DNA from: Ignavibacteriota bacterium | GTDB lineage: Bacteria; Bacteroidota; Ignavibacteria; UBA10030; SZUA-254 | NCBI GenBank assembly: GCA_025358305.1 | Contig: JANYJZ010000037.1 | Coordinates: 1 to 64,000, forward strand | DNA: 64,000 nucleotides | Direction of reading: 5' to 3' | The notes under the pieces: model-generated | The model's database searches: none | The model's input: only the letters and a program-made list of their open reading frames with translations | What the model was told of the DNA's origin: nothing | Position numbers and translations under genes: made by a program | In this document: positions 28,401 to 36,316 of the stretch, one piece after another | How positions within the stretch are numbered: the stretch's first letter is position 1 | Layout: each line of letters opens with the position of its first letter

Positions 28401-29424
28401 CGACCAAGGAGGGTGTCTGAAGTGAGACGTTGCCCGCCTCGATCGACTGGACGATCTCGTCGTCGTAGCCGGTGTACTTGATCTTCAGCTGGTTCTCGTA
28501 GTCGAACGTGCGCTCCGTGTTCCAGTCGGCGAGGATGTTGAGCTTGTCGCCGATGCCGCCGCTGACGTTGATCCGGACGGTCTGGTTGAAGTTCGGCTCG
28601 TTGCGGATCTGGTTCTGCTGGGTCCCGGTCGACTGGTCGGACGCGATGCGCTTGAACCCGAACCGAATGTCGACGCCGCCGGAGACCTTCAGGCTGATGA
28701 TATTGCGGCCGAAGATGCTAAAGAGCGGGTTCGCTGGAATCGGTATCTCGATGTTCGTGAAGTTGCTCAGGAGTCCTCCGAGCTCGTCGCGGTTCTCCTT
28801 GAATTGATACGACGTGACGAGGCTCCGCCACGACGTCTCACGTTCGAACGCATACCGGTTGTGGATGTACTCGTCGAGGGTCACCGTGACGGGGACCTTT
28901 ACGTCGAGGCCGTTGACGGTCTCGTGGATCGTCACGTACCGACCCGTGGAGTCGAGTTGGAGGTCGCGCTTGAGCGCCGGGGACTTCACGTCGCCGTAGA
29001 GGCTGTACGCGGGCCGCACAAAGAAGTTCACAACGGGGTCGTCCGACCGCTGGTGGACGAACTGTTCCATCCGCGCAGTCGAGTCGAGATAGGCGGTCCA
29101 GGTCGTATCGATGACGAGCGTATCGGATGCGAGGCCGAGCGAATCGGGACGGCGACCGAAATGGTCGCGTCCAGTGGAATCGAGTCCGCGCGCTGCGAGC
29201 GAATCGAGCCGGTGCTGCCGAACGGCGTTCACCGAGTCCGTGGAATCGGCGTAGTCGTACGTCGTGAGTTCGAAGGGTGTACTGTGGAATGGGAACGACG
29301 CGTCCGCTGCAATGGCAGGAACGAAATGGTCGGACAGCCTCGGCGACGACGCGCGCGTCAGCGCAAGCGTGCACGCGATGGCTCCGATGAGGAGGAGGAA
29401 CCGAAACGTGCGCCGGAGGAGCAC
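22441..29424 (-). CDS. sprA: SprA/Sov, outer-membrane translocon of the type IX secretion system
   Basis: This 2327-residue protein matches SprA in size and motifs. A signal peptide (LLRRTFRFLLLIGAIACTLA) precedes long beta-strand segments that form the 36-strand pore in characterised SprA. Conserved stretches include VTLDEYIHNRYAFERETSWR and SIAYLDDFEGARRTIPM near residue 875. The start is a GTG at 29424 with GAGG 4 nt upstream. Longer frames (GTG 29457, TTG 29517) lie within or before the predicted promoter (29462-29489). PorV encoded further on binds the SprA lateral gate in known systems. The gene is divergent from lptF. Confidence 0.93.
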   Translation of the reverse strand: MLLRRTFRFLLLIGAIACTLALTRASSPRLSDHFVPAIAADASFPFHSTPFELTTYDYADSTDSVNAVRQHRLDSLAARGLDSTGRDHFGRRPDSLGLASDTLVIDTTWTAYLDSTARMEQFVHQRSDDPVVNFFVRPAYSLYGDVKSPALKRDLQLDSTGRYVTIHETVNGLDVKVPVTVTLDEYIHNRYAFERETSWRSLVTSYQFKENRDELGGLLSNFTNIEIPIPANPLFSIFGRNIISLKVSGGVDIRFGFKRIASDQSTGTQQNQIRNEPNFNQTVRINVSGGIGDKLNILADWNTERTFDYENQLKIKYTGYDDEIVQSIEAGNVSLQTPSLVGGGQALFGIKARMQAGPLTLTTLLSQKKGQTKELSLKGGQQSSLTELYFDHYAENHFFVDTLYRSFWPSLRQIVPLITPEMRYNQIIQLDVYRLFVENPNGSQNLVNATAYVDLPPHPVSQHGYVGQDTTGLRIDEGNFEQGRWIRLEPGKDYKYDLNGFDGHVAILTSFNDATHALAVTYRILGQAESQVYGDSVQGENRLILKLIKPKDIQNHPNYKPAWDLMMKNIYSLGGTGLKKEGFDLRVFRRTPGAADVDVVLGKSIMEVVGLDRFDDNNSPVPNNQFDFIPGLTVDPERGEVIFPTLRPLDQTIRNYFALPTNGGIAVTDSLLFSDIYDTTQVAAQRNSFKNRYIMKGKFSSAVSTSYNLGFNVVEGSVQVLYNGTPLVANVDYTVDYIGGQVTIRKPEALVPGADVQVKYEQNDLFQLASKTLIGARAELALIPKTNLGFTLMTLSQATLSDKVRLGEEPTKNMILGTDFSSAFDLPFLTEAIDALPFLRTREMSNIRFSGEAAYILPDPNTKKSTIPSDNGASIAYLDDFEGARRTIPMTVFFSSWTPSSAPISSRLGDVPDSVKDWSRARMLWYNRPNAATIREIWPNKQYRPGQDIVQVLDIDYYPSRRAMYNYAPALNLWLHRGLPEVKNNWNGIMRYIGATAGSLLEQNVNYLEIWMRASAADSINLKSGRMMVNIGRISEDVIPDGKLNSEDYLVTPSNPNGLPNGILNKDEEDVGLDMEPDAVEIRLHHDFLVANAGDPDVDPNDPAGDDYSFKSQTDFSHRNGSEKNAQDGGDASGLFPNTEDLNSDYTVNLNNEYLEYEVPLDKSYITDSTGSAEFQNNYIVGGGSNKWYQYRIPLLQPTRVVGSSGDAASILRSVQYFRLWLSGFKDSVSLHIADIGFVGNQWEERVHNDSIMKVSVVNIEDNPGYVGPPGVQREVDRTQPDQVIQGNEQSLELLIRGLAKGDSRQVVKKFITRPIDLFNYKSLKMFVHGDDAFTFNSPDQYDAEAFIRFGADSLNFYEYRAPIRRGWDPLNEINIVFAQITSIKTARDSINKLFRVPAENGVPGATYAIQGNPSLRQVQEISIGIANPSPQGTNSTLTGDVWVNELRLVDVNSDPGIAYRFDTQIKLADFGNVAFNYSKVDPNFHSLTDRFGSQTTGITWSVTTNFALDKFLPSDWAGSSIPFAFSHTENISKPKYMPNTDVVVSEAAARTAARPDSLGGGAAAADSLIRQSQTLHVQSTYALTNMRVLIPSQKWYIRETINKLAFSFNYNKANDRDPAILARTAWLWGMRGGYAVTLPQDGYFQPFKSLFSSIFILREFKDWKFYYLPILNVRADVSANRARTLELTRIPDAIPRDTRSFTVTKSLGFAWKLTEGGLLGFGGDYSLGTDRNLQPLDNDSVGRGFGSILNSILFGGSDRSYRQRVTVNMKPRIPNILDVTKYLDFQAGYGVNYSWQNSFQQGDIGKSAGWDNSGNLAMSFRLKALTDPWFVEDKEPPTTPARPAPVRTKERDTTSTASADSTNPGKKAEKPEAPAAPKGKPLNILNELKSMAKMFIKYPFLDYENINVSFTQSNRATNTGVVGAPGFQNFWGRLPFQEPRLENGPSRLYQLGLISDPSGKLRWSPSSSFPFVGWKTEHGLRAANANLTDQFSQANGITLKTNRPLWAGATLDIDWKVAWQFNKSTSITTDAAGTPVAGLVSTSGNIERSYLTLPPVLFFKVFKSSLEDVGKKYDALSPEDQNSNAAISNAFEKGFEALPFLSKLFGQYVPRPNWSLRWDGVEKTLGFSNVIERMTLEHAYVSGFRRDFRGLPTGEEQTDAERITYGFSPLASINATFKQIMKGNLTGSIRYNTTTSYDLNLNASSKNIVETLANEMSLSLSFNRRGFSFPLFGLNLSNDIDVSLTYSRTKNSKRQHLLQYLSLNQEGTPLDGNTRTSIEPQVKYVLSTRVTAGLYYRYTRIAPDEGGSFIVGNTTNEAGIDIHISI

Positions 29425-29461
29425 GGAGCCTCGGTGAGGCGCGCGAAAGCGAGTCACGTGT

Positions 29462-29489
29462 AGTATATGATCTTGTGATCGTTCAACAA
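29462..29489 (-). promoter_or_regulatory. Candidate promoter of sprA
   Basis: On the minus strand TTGTTG (29489-29484), a 16-nt spacer and TATACT (29467-29462) are found. The start of transcription would fall near 29455, giving a leader of about 30 nt up to the GTG at 29424. The -35 box is weaker than in the other promoters listed. Confidence 0.5.
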
Positions 29490-29608
29490 TGCGGCATGAC
29501 CGCTGATCATGGTCCAACCGAACAACCTGCCGCTAAACTGTTACCAAGACTCTATACTAACGGCTCCTTTCGCGTCAGAGGGAAGAAATACCTTGAACTA
29601 CGCGTTGG

Positions 29609-29645
29609 GGATCACCGGAACTCACGCGTGAAACCCCGGTAATCC
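29609..29645. promoter_or_regulatory. Inverted repeat in the sprA-lptF divergent region
   Basis: GGATCACCGG (29609-29618) pairs with CCGGTAATCC (29636-29645) with a single mismatch, and the loop contains the palindrome CACGCGTG. It lies between the sprA promoter and lptF start. It could be an operator for a dimeric regulator or a hairpin in the lptF leader. There is no T-run on either side, so it is not a standard terminator. Confidence 0.45.
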
Positions 29646-29722
29646 TCTTAAAAATGTAGGGAAAAGCAAATTCAATTGCAAGTTGCGCGTGATGCCCCTC
29701 CACAGCTTGTAAAAGCGGTGAA

Positions 29723-31138
29723 ATGGGGCTATATTCTTCCATGAAGCTCCACTGGCATATCCTCAGGGCGCACGCCGGACCGTTCGTTTTTTCGCTGGTG
29801 ACGCTCATGTTCATCTTTCTCCTCCAGTTCGTGATGAAATTCATCGATCAGCTGGTCGGAAAGGGCCTCAGCGGATGGGTCATCAGCGAGCTCATTGCCC
29901 TCAATCTGGCCTGGATGGTCGTCCTGGCGGTCCCCATGTCGGTACTCGTGGCGACCCTCATGGCGTTCGGAGCCCTTTCGGCCGGAAACGAGGTCACCGC
30001 CATGAAGGCGACCGGGATGAGCCTCTACCGGATGCTCACGACCGTCGTTCTCGCCTCGGTCGTCCTGGCGTACCTCCTCGTCCTGTTCAACAACGACGTG
30101 CTCCCGGACGCGAACCACCGCGCGAAGACCCTCATCACGGACATCCGCCGGATCAAGCCGACGCTCGCGATCTCCCCGGGGCTTTTTTCCCAGGACGTCG
30201 CGGGCTACAGCATCCTCGCCCGAAAAACGTTCGAGCACTCGAACGACCTCGAAGGCGTGACGATCTACGATTACACCGACCCGGCGTCGAGCGTCGTGGT
30301 CACGGCGGAGCGCGGGACGGTGTCGTTCACACCCGACTACCGCAAGCTCATCATGGATCTTTACGATGGGGAGATCCACCGGCTCGACGTCCACGATATG
30401 GGGACCTACCGCCGGATGCGCTACCACCGCCACCGCATCATCATGAACGCCGAGGGGTTCGATTTCGAGCGGTCCGACAATGAGAGCTTCGCGAACAGCC
30501 GCGGGGACCGCGAACTGAGCGCCCACGCGATGACGACGATCGTCGACAGCCTCAAGCGCCTCAACGCCGACGCACGGGCGCACGCCGTAGCCGTGACGAG
30601 CCAGAGCGCCGCGGCCCCCTCCTCCCGTCTCGCGTATGCGGCCACGGCCGATTCCGACGTCCACAACACGGCACTCATCGTCGCCCTGAACCGCTCCAAG
30701 AACACGCTCCAGACGATCGAGAACCAGATGCTCCTCACGGAGATCAACCAGACGCAGATCAACAGCTATCTCGTCGAGATCCACAAGAAGTACTCGATCC
30801 CCGTCGCCTGCATCGTCTTCGTCTTCATCGGCGCGCCCCTGGGCATCATGTCGCGCAGGGGAACCTTCGGCGCCGGCGCCAGCTTGAGCCTCGGGTTCTT
30901 CCTCCTCTATTGGGCGTCCCTCATCGGCGGGGAGAAGCTCGCCGACAGGGGCATCATCGCGCCATGGGTAGGGATGTGGATGGCGAACATCGCCCTCGGG
31001 GCCGTCGGCATCTACCTCACGGTCCGCACCGCCCGGGAGACCCCGTCGCTCTCGTTCGCCTGGGCCGAACGCCTCGTGCCGCGGTTCATCAGGAAGCGCG
31101 CGGGCGGCGCGGGCGCGGGAGAGGCCGCGAACGCATGA
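29723..31138 (+). CDS. lptF: LptF-type lipopolysaccharide export permease
   Basis: LptF and LptG form the inner-membrane part of the LptB2FGC exporter that extracts LPS. The protein has membrane segments near residues 20-42, 60-85 and 100-120, and a C-terminal trio (IPVACIVFVFIGAPLGIM, ASLSLGFFLLYWASLIG, WVGMWMANIALGAVGIYL). A periplasmic beta-jellyroll lies in between. At 471 residues it is about 100 longer than usual; the extra part is an acid/alanine-rich stretch around residues 250-330 (FANSRGDRELSAHAMTTIVD onward). An ATG at 29741 is an alternative start. It overlaps lptG by 4 bp. Confidence 0.9.
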   Translation: MGLYSSMKLHWHILRAHAGPFVFSLVTLMFIFLLQFVMKFIDQLVGKGLSGWVISELIALNLAWMVVLAVPMSVLVATLMAFGALSAGNEVTAMKATGMSLYRMLTTVVLASVVLAYLLVLFNNDVLPDANHRAKTLITDIRRIKPTLAISPGLFSQDVAGYSILARKTFEHSNDLEGVTIYDYTDPASSVVVTAERGTVSFTPDYRKLIMDLYDGEIHRLDVHDMGTYRRMRYHRHRIIMNAEGFDFERSDNESFANSRGDRELSAHAMTTIVDSLKRLNADARAHAVAVTSQSAAAPSSRLAYAATADSDVHNTALIVALNRSKNTLQTIENQMLLTEINQTQINSYLVEIHKKYSIPVACIVFVFIGAPLGIMSRRGTFGAGASLSLGFFLLYWASLIGGEKLADRGIIAPWVGMWMANIALGAVGIYLTVRTARETPSLSFAWAERLVPRFIRKRAGGAGAGEAANA

Positions 31139-32220
31139 ACCGCGTCGACCGGTACGTCCTCAGGCAGTTCATCGTGACGGCGTTCTTCGCCCTGATCGCG
31201 TTCGTCCTCATCTTCGTCATCATCGACCTCATGGAGAACCTCGACGACTTCCTCGATCGGAACGCGACGTCGGCGGTCATCACCGCGTATTACTTCTACT
31301 TCACGCCGGAGATCATCAAGCTCATGGTGCCGCTCTCGATGCTCCTCTCGGCGCTCTTCACGACGGGCCGCCTCTCCGGCCTCAACGAGATCACCGCGCT
31401 CAAGGCCGGGGGCATGAGCCTCTACCGCTTCATGGCGCCGATCGTCCTGTTCTCGCTCATCGTGAGCGGCCTGTCGATCTACTTCAACGGCTGGGTCGTG
31501 CCGTATGCGAACCACGAGAAGCTCCAGATCGGGAGGCTCTACTTTCAGAAGAACATCGAGTTCGTCTCGAAGAACAACATCTACATCCAGGACACCGAGA
31601 CGAAGATCCTCGCCATCGGGCTCTTTGACGACAACCGGAACATCGCGTCGCGCGTGAGCGTCCAGGAGTTCGACAACAAGGACCATACCCGACTCATTGA
31701 ACGACATGACGCACCGGAGATGCGGTGGAATGTGAAGGACCGCTCCTGGACGCTCATGAACGGGATCGAGCGGACGTTTTCGGACAGCGGCGAGACGATG
31801 CGGCCGTTCGCGAGCGAGGCGCTCGCCGGACTCCACTTCTCTCCCGAAGACATCAAGAAGAAGCAGGAGAAGCCGGACGAGATGGATTACACGGAACTGG
31901 GGGAGTTCATCAAGGACCAGCAGAGGGCGGGACAGGACGCGTCGCACTGGCTTGTCGACTATTACGGGAAGATCGCGTTCCCGTTCTCAAATTTCATCGT
32001 GGTACTTTTCGGGATCCCGTTCTCATCGATGAAGCGGAGGGCTGGCCTCGGCATCGAGTTCGGCATCGCCATGGGGATCTGCTTTCTGTACATGATCTTC
32101 CTCAAGATCAGCCAGGCGTTCGGCTATAACGGCGACCTCGACCCGCTCCTCACCGCGTGGCTCGCCAACATCCTCTTCCTCCTCGCCGGCATCTACAACC
32201 TCTGGCGCGTCCCGAAGTAG
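31135..32220 (+). CDS. lptG: LptG-type lipopolysaccharide export permease
   Basis: The 361-residue partner of LptF. It has N-terminal membrane helices (FIVTAFFALIAFVLIFVII and LMVPLSMLLSALFTTGRLSG), a periplasmic jellyroll domain, and three C-terminal helices beginning PFSNFIVVLFGIPFSSM. NEITALKAGGMSLYRFMAPI is the cytoplasmic coupling-helix region that contacts LptB and is nearly the same in LptF (NEVTAMKATGMSLYRMLTTV), showing common ancestry. The start overlaps lptF as ATGA. LptB and LptC are not in this window. The stop is 20 bp from a convergent gene. Confidence 0.92.
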   Translation: MNRVDRYVLRQFIVTAFFALIAFVLIFVIIDLMENLDDFLDRNATSAVITAYYFYFTPEIIKLMVPLSMLLSALFTTGRLSGLNEITALKAGGMSLYRFMAPIVLFSLIVSGLSIYFNGWVVPYANHEKLQIGRLYFQKNIEFVSKNNIYIQDTETKILAIGLFDDNRNIASRVSVQEFDNKDHTRLIERHDAPEMRWNVKDRSWTLMNGIERTFSDSGETMRPFASEALAGLHFSPEDIKKKQEKPDEMDYTELGEFIKDQQRAGQDASHWLVDYYGKIAFPFSNFIVVLFGIPFSSMKRRAGLGIEFGIAMGICFLYMIFLKISQAFGYNGDLDPLLTAWLANILFLLAGIYNLWRVPK

Positions 32221-32225
32221 GCGAC

Positions 32226-32240
32226 GCCACCTTCGGTGGC
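32226..32240. terminator. Short hairpin between convergent lptG and the DUF5683-like gene
   Basis: GCCACC (32226-32231) pairs perfectly with GGTGGC (32235-32240) around a TTC loop. The hairpin sits in the 20-bp gap between two convergent stops and could serve both strands. There is no T-run, so efficiency is uncertain. Confidence 0.45.
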
Positions 32241-33203
32241 TCAGAAATCGAACCGGAAGTTCGCCTGCGTCACCGGCGCGTAGTAGCCGTACGGCGTGCG
32301 CTGCATCTTCATGCGGAGCTCGGCGTGGAGCGCCTTGTTGTACCGCGTCGCGGACCAGAAGGCGTCGGCAGCGCTCAAAATATGATTGATGACGGCGACG
32401 CTCACGAACGTACTCGCGACGTCGTAGTAGTTGTTCGCCTGCGCGCGCATCTCCGCGTACTGGAACATCCGCGCCGACGTGCTCCGGATGGGGACGTTGT
32501 TCTCCACGGGGCTTGACGGGTCGGAGTCGTCCCACCCGCGGCTGAACTGCTCGTACTTCCCGATGAGCTCGTAGTACTGTTGTTCGCCGTAGTACGGCAG
32601 CGAATGCGTGTAGCCGTTGCTCCCGCCGGCCGCGATGTCGCGTTCCATGGCGTTGAGCTCGGCCCAGTTGATGCAGTCGAACGGCGGCGGACACGGCTGG
32701 GACGGGTCGGGATCGTAGACGTAGATGGCGTCATGGTACTCCGTCGCGGAGTGCGGGATCAAGGGGTTGAGGGCGCTCAGGTGCGCGAGCGTCCAGTTCG
32801 CGTAGCGGTCGACGCTGTAGTGCTCGTCGGCGTACGCCTTGAACAGCGCCGTCTGATTATCCCCCTTCTTGTCGTACGAGAAGTGGATGATCCAGGAGGC
32901 GGCTTCCACAGCGAAGAAGGCCGCGCCTTTGATGTAGTTCTTCGTGTAGACCTCGCCCGCGCCGGGGATGGCGAGCGACATCGCTCCCGCCAACCAGGGG
33001 GACTTTTCGGTGCCGTCCGGCGATTCGGAGAGTTCCTGGAGCGAGACGGGCCGGTCCTTCAGGGCGAGCGCGGGCTCGGCCGAACCGAAGAAGTCAACCT
33101 GGCGGTTCCCCGTCAGGTGAACGGCGGCGGCGGCGGCAGGCTTCTCCCCCGCGAAGGCCGCAAGCGGCACGAGGAGCGTGAGGACGAACAGGAGGCGTTT
33201 CAT
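32241..33203 (-). CDS. DUF5683-like exported membrane-associated protein
   Basis: The ATG at 33203 has AAAGGG 7 nt upstream, so the in-frame GTG/ATG at 33221 is not used. The 320-residue product has a signal peptide (RLLFVLTLLVPLAAFA, GEK), then LAGAMSLAIPGAGEVYTKNY and AAFFAVEAASWIIHFSYDKK, a pair of helices typical of DUF5683 proteins that sit by the inner or outer membrane in Bacteroidota. The C-terminal part ends in possible beta strands (YYAPVTQANFRFDF). An unusual PDPSQPCPPPFDC segment lies mid-protein. Function unknown. It starts 17 bp after the stop of the peptidase-MA/PD40 gene and is probably co-transcribed. Confidence 0.72.
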   Translation of the reverse strand: MKRLLFVLTLLVPLAAFAGEKPAAAAAVHLTGNRQVDFFGSAEPALALKDRPVSLQELSESPDGTEKSPWLAGAMSLAIPGAGEVYTKNYIKGAAFFAVEAASWIIHFSYDKKGDNQTALFKAYADEHYSVDRYANWTLAHLSALNPLIPHSATEYHDAIYVYDPDPSQPCPPPFDCINWAELNAMERDIAAGGSNGYTHSLPYYGEQQYYELIGKYEQFSRGWDDSDPSSPVENNVPIRSTSARMFQYAEMRAQANNYYDVASTFVSVAVINHILSAADAFWSATRYNKALHAELRMKMQRTPYGYYAPVTQANFRFDF

Positions 33204-33220
33204 GTGTGATCCCTTTCTCA

Positions 33221-36200
33221 TCAGTCAAAATCAAAGCCGAACAGGACCCCGACGTGGAAGTTCCATTCTTTTCCATACGTCACGGTCGTGCCGCTGCTTG
33301 CGATATAGTGGTTGAACTGGTCGAGGCCGTACGTGGCGTTGAAGAAGATCCTCGTCGGATACGAATAGTAGGAGAACGCCTCGAGCCGAAGCTCCATGCC
33401 GACGTCGCGCTTGAACTTCTGGCCCTTGAGCCCCCCTTCGGTCCAGGCGTTGCCGACGTCGCCGTAGACCGCCGCGTAGAGCTTGTCGAAGTAGAGCTGC
33501 GCGACGCGCAGGTCGATGTGCTCGGCGACCGGGAACCGGTACGTCAGGTTCATCGTAGCGAACTCGTTCCCTCCGAGGGAGTAGAAGGGGTACCCCTTCA
33601 TGCCGGCGAGCCCGCCGATGTAGAAGTCGAAGAAGTCGTCGACCGCGGGGCCGAAGATCGTCCCGCCCCGGACCTGTGCCGAAAGCGTGTGGCGGCCCCA
33701 GGGGAGGCGCCGGGATTCCCGCCAGCTCGCCTCGAGCTTGTGGAACGACGGGTGCTCGTAGAGGTGGACGAGCTCCCCGCGGGAGTTCACCGTGTCGGTC
33801 GGGTTGAACTTGTTGAACTCATGGTCGTACCGCAGCCGGATCTTCGACCCGACCGGGTTGATCTCCTGGGTGCGCGAGGGGGCGATCCCGTCGAAGGTCA
33901 ATCCGACGGAAAGGTCGTTCCCGACGAGATAGAGGACGTCGGTCGCCTGCACGAGAAAGCCCGCCTCCGGCAGGAAGAACGACGATAGCGAGGCCGTGTA
34001 GCGGCTGTGGGCGTAGCGGAGCTCGAGCTCGAGCGCCTCTGAGAAGATCTTCTGCTTGAACGCGATGTCAAGCTCGAGGAGGTGGTACGCGATGCCGACC
34101 CCTATCGTATCGAGGGGAAGCGGGATGAACGAATCGGTCTTCCGGGTGATGTCGTACACCTCGAGCGACATCGCCGGCTCGAGGCCGAGCTGGTAGAACC
34201 CGGGGATCTTCCCGCGATAATCGACGGTGAAGAAAAGGTCGCGCTCCCCCTTGCGGTTCATCGCCGCGCTGGCAAAGAACCCGTAGTGCTCGAGGACGTC
34301 GTACGAGAACGCGTAGAAGCCCGGCTTGATGACGTCGATGCCCTTGTTCTTGGGGTTGTAATTGTCCACGCGGAGGAACGGCACGATCGTGAGGCTCGTT
34401 GCGATGTTCTTGTACTTCGTGTCGGTGTACGAGGTCGCCGTCGTGTCGTTGAAATGCCGGAGCGCTTGCCAGTCGAACTCCTTCGGCGTTGCGGGCGGGT
34501 CGGAGGCGACGCCCGGCGCGAGCGGCGTGCGCTCAACGGCGAGCGGCGTGCGGTCGTAGCCGGCGGAGCTTGCGAGCGGCTTCGCGTCGGCGAGGAGGGA
34601 GAGCTTGTAGCCCGTCGAGGTGTAGTTCGCGAAGGCGACCTTCCCGTCGGGCGCGACGGACGGCATGAACGCGCCCCCCAGGACGTTCGTCACTTGCGCG
34701 GTCTCCTTCGTCCGGAGGTCGTACCGATAGATATTAAAGATGCCCGAGCGGTCGGAGGCGAAGACGACCGACGCGCCGTCGGCGCTGAAGACGCCGTTCC
34801 GCTCGTCGTCCGGGGTCGCCAACAGCATCGACACCTCTCCCCCGTCGGCGCTGACCGTCGCGAGGTCCCTCCCGTTCGTCAAGGAGTAGTCGAAGAGGAT
34901 CGTGCGGCCGTCGGGCGACCAGGCCGGGTTGTAGACCTGCTCCCCCTGGGCGTAGTTCGTGCGGCGGGCCATGTTCTTCCCGTCGATGTCCATGACGAAG
35001 AGGTTGAGCGTTCCGTCGGACCCGGCGACGTAGGCGATCCTCTTGCCGTCGGGGGATACCGCCGGCGAGCCGGCCCGACGCCCGAATGTCAGGCGCGTCT
35101 CGTCCTTCTTCTCGATGTCGTAGGAGTAGAGGTCGAGGTAGTTCGACCAGTGCGCGTTGTCGCGGCTGTGCTTCGCGTAGTAGAGGCGCTTGCCGTCGGG
35201 GGACCAGGAGATGCCGGAGCGGACGCCCGGCTGGATGAGCTGTTCGGTCTTCGACGCGACGTCGTAGACGTAGAGGCCGGACTGGAAGAAGTAGTCCCCC
35301 TCTTTGTTGCTCGTGTAGGCGATCTTCTTCCCGTCGGGCGAGAACGCGGGGGAAAGGTTCGCGAACCCGACGCCGGCGAACTGTTCGCCCGCGACGACCT
35401 GACCTTCCAGGCTGGCGACTCGGTTCTTGTAGTCGCTCTTGAGGTACTCCTTCCACTCGTTGTAGACGTCAGAGCCGCTCTTGCCGACGGCCCGTTCGAT
35501 CGCGGCGTCGATCGTGAGCGTGGTCAAGGACGAGAGGTTCCGGGAGATCGCCGGAAGGGCCTCGTCCCCGTACCGGTCGTTGAGGTAGCGCACGAAGGAG
35601 AACCCGGCGTTGTACGACGACTCGTTCCCGAGGCTCGTCTTGCCGAACACCGCCATCTCGTTCCAGGAGAGCATGTTGCCGTCGAGGGCGTACATCCGAA
35701 GGATCATGTCACGGTGGGTGTCCCACGAATCGTACTGGAGCTCCTTGCGGTTGAACTGGGCGACGCCTTCGGCGAACCAGCTCGGCACGACAAACCCTGA
35801 GATGGGGTACGAGACGATGGTGTTGGGGTAGCCGTAGAGGACGTCGGTGCGGCGTTCCGATTCATAGCCGAGCCACTGGAGGTAGATGCCGGGGACCTTC
35901 CGGCCGAACTTGATCGTCGTCTGGATCTGGACGATGTGCGTGAACTCGTGCGTGATGACGTTTCGGAGCCAGTTGTGCGTCCCGCGCAGGTCGGTATCGA
36001 GCGACGGGGCCCAGATCTCGATCTTGTTGTCGAAGAAGTACGCCGCGCCGTTCGAGTAGTCGTCGTAATCCTTGATGATGAAGCTCACCTTCGTGTCGGG
36101 GACGTGGTTGTAGAGCGTCGTCACCGGCCCGTAGATCTCCTCGGCCACCTTCGCGGCGATCCGCGCGGTCCGTTCCGTGCCTTCGTGGTAATGGACGTAA

Positions 36201-36316
36201 AAATGTTCCGTCTCGATGGTCCGCCATTCAAGTTCCGGGTGGTAGAAGTCGTCCTGGGCCCGTGCGCCGGAAAAGGCGATCACAGCGACAAACAGTGCAC
36301 ACAACGATCTCATCAT
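33221..36316 (-). CDS. Peptidase-MA / PD40 propeller / outer-membrane barrel fusion protein
   Basis: A 1031-residue three-part protein. After a signal peptide, residues 30-290 form a gluzincin peptidase-MA-like domain with HEFTH at 123-127 and a downstream glutamate in WFAEGVAQF (E183), so zinc binding looks intact. Residues ~320-610 contain six or seven PD40/TolB-type propeller blades (AFSPDGKKIAYTS, SWSPDGKRLYYAK, AVSPDGKRIAYVA, AWSPDGRTILFDY). The last 350 residues are aromatic beta strands ending VLFGFDFD, as in surface-antigen/Omp85-like barrels. It overlaps the upstream lipoprotein gene by 4 bp. A surface protease or a sensor-barrel role is possible; nothing here fixes its substrate. 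Confidence 0.8.
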   Translation of the reverse strand: MMRSLCALFVAVIAFSGARAQDDFYHPELEWRTIETEHFYVHYHEGTERTARIAAKVAEEIYGPVTTLYNHVPDTKVSFIIKDYDDYSNGAAYFFDNKIEIWAPSLDTDLRGTHNWLRNVITHEFTHIVQIQTTIKFGRKVPGIYLQWLGYESERRTDVLYGYPNTIVSYPISGFVVPSWFAEGVAQFNRKELQYDSWDTHRDMILRMYALDGNMLSWNEMAVFGKTSLGNESSYNAGFSFVRYLNDRYGDEALPAISRNLSSLTTLTIDAAIERAVGKSGSDVYNEWKEYLKSDYKNRVASLEGQVVAGEQFAGVGFANLSPAFSPDGKKIAYTSNKEGDYFFQSGLYVYDVASKTEQLIQPGVRSGISWSPDGKRLYYAKHSRDNAHWSNYLDLYSYDIEKKDETRLTFGRRAGSPAVSPDGKRIAYVAGSDGTLNLFVMDIDGKNMARRTNYAQGEQVYNPAWSPDGRTILFDYSLTNGRDLATVSADGGEVSMLLATPDDERNGVFSADGASVVFASDRSGIFNIYRYDLRTKETAQVTNVLGGAFMPSVAPDGKVAFANYTSTGYKLSLLADAKPLASSAGYDRTPLAVERTPLAPGVASDPPATPKEFDWQALRHFNDTTATSYTDTKYKNIATSLTIVPFLRVDNYNPKNKGIDVIKPGFYAFSYDVLEHYGFFASAAMNRKGERDLFFTVDYRGKIPGFYQLGLEPAMSLEVYDITRKTDSFIPLPLDTIGVGIAYHLLELDIAFKQKIFSEALELELRYAHSRYTASLSSFFLPEAGFLVQATDVLYLVGNDLSVGLTFDGIAPSRTQEINPVGSKIRLRYDHEFNKFNPTDTVNSRGELVHLYEHPSFHKLEASWRESRRLPWGRHTLSAQVRGGTIFGPAVDDFFDFYIGGLAGMKGYPFYSLGGNEFATMNLTYRFPVAEHIDLRVAQLYFDKLYAAVYGDVGNAWTEGGLKGQKFKRDVGMELRLEAFSYYSYPTRIFFNATYGLDQFNHYIASSGTTVTYGKEWNFHVGVLFGFDFD

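Noticed and set aside
29457-29517. Longer sprA N-terminus starting at TTG 29517 or GTG 29457
   Set aside because: The extra residues would include the promoter -10 region and precede the signal peptide; neither codon has an SD, unlike GTG 29424.
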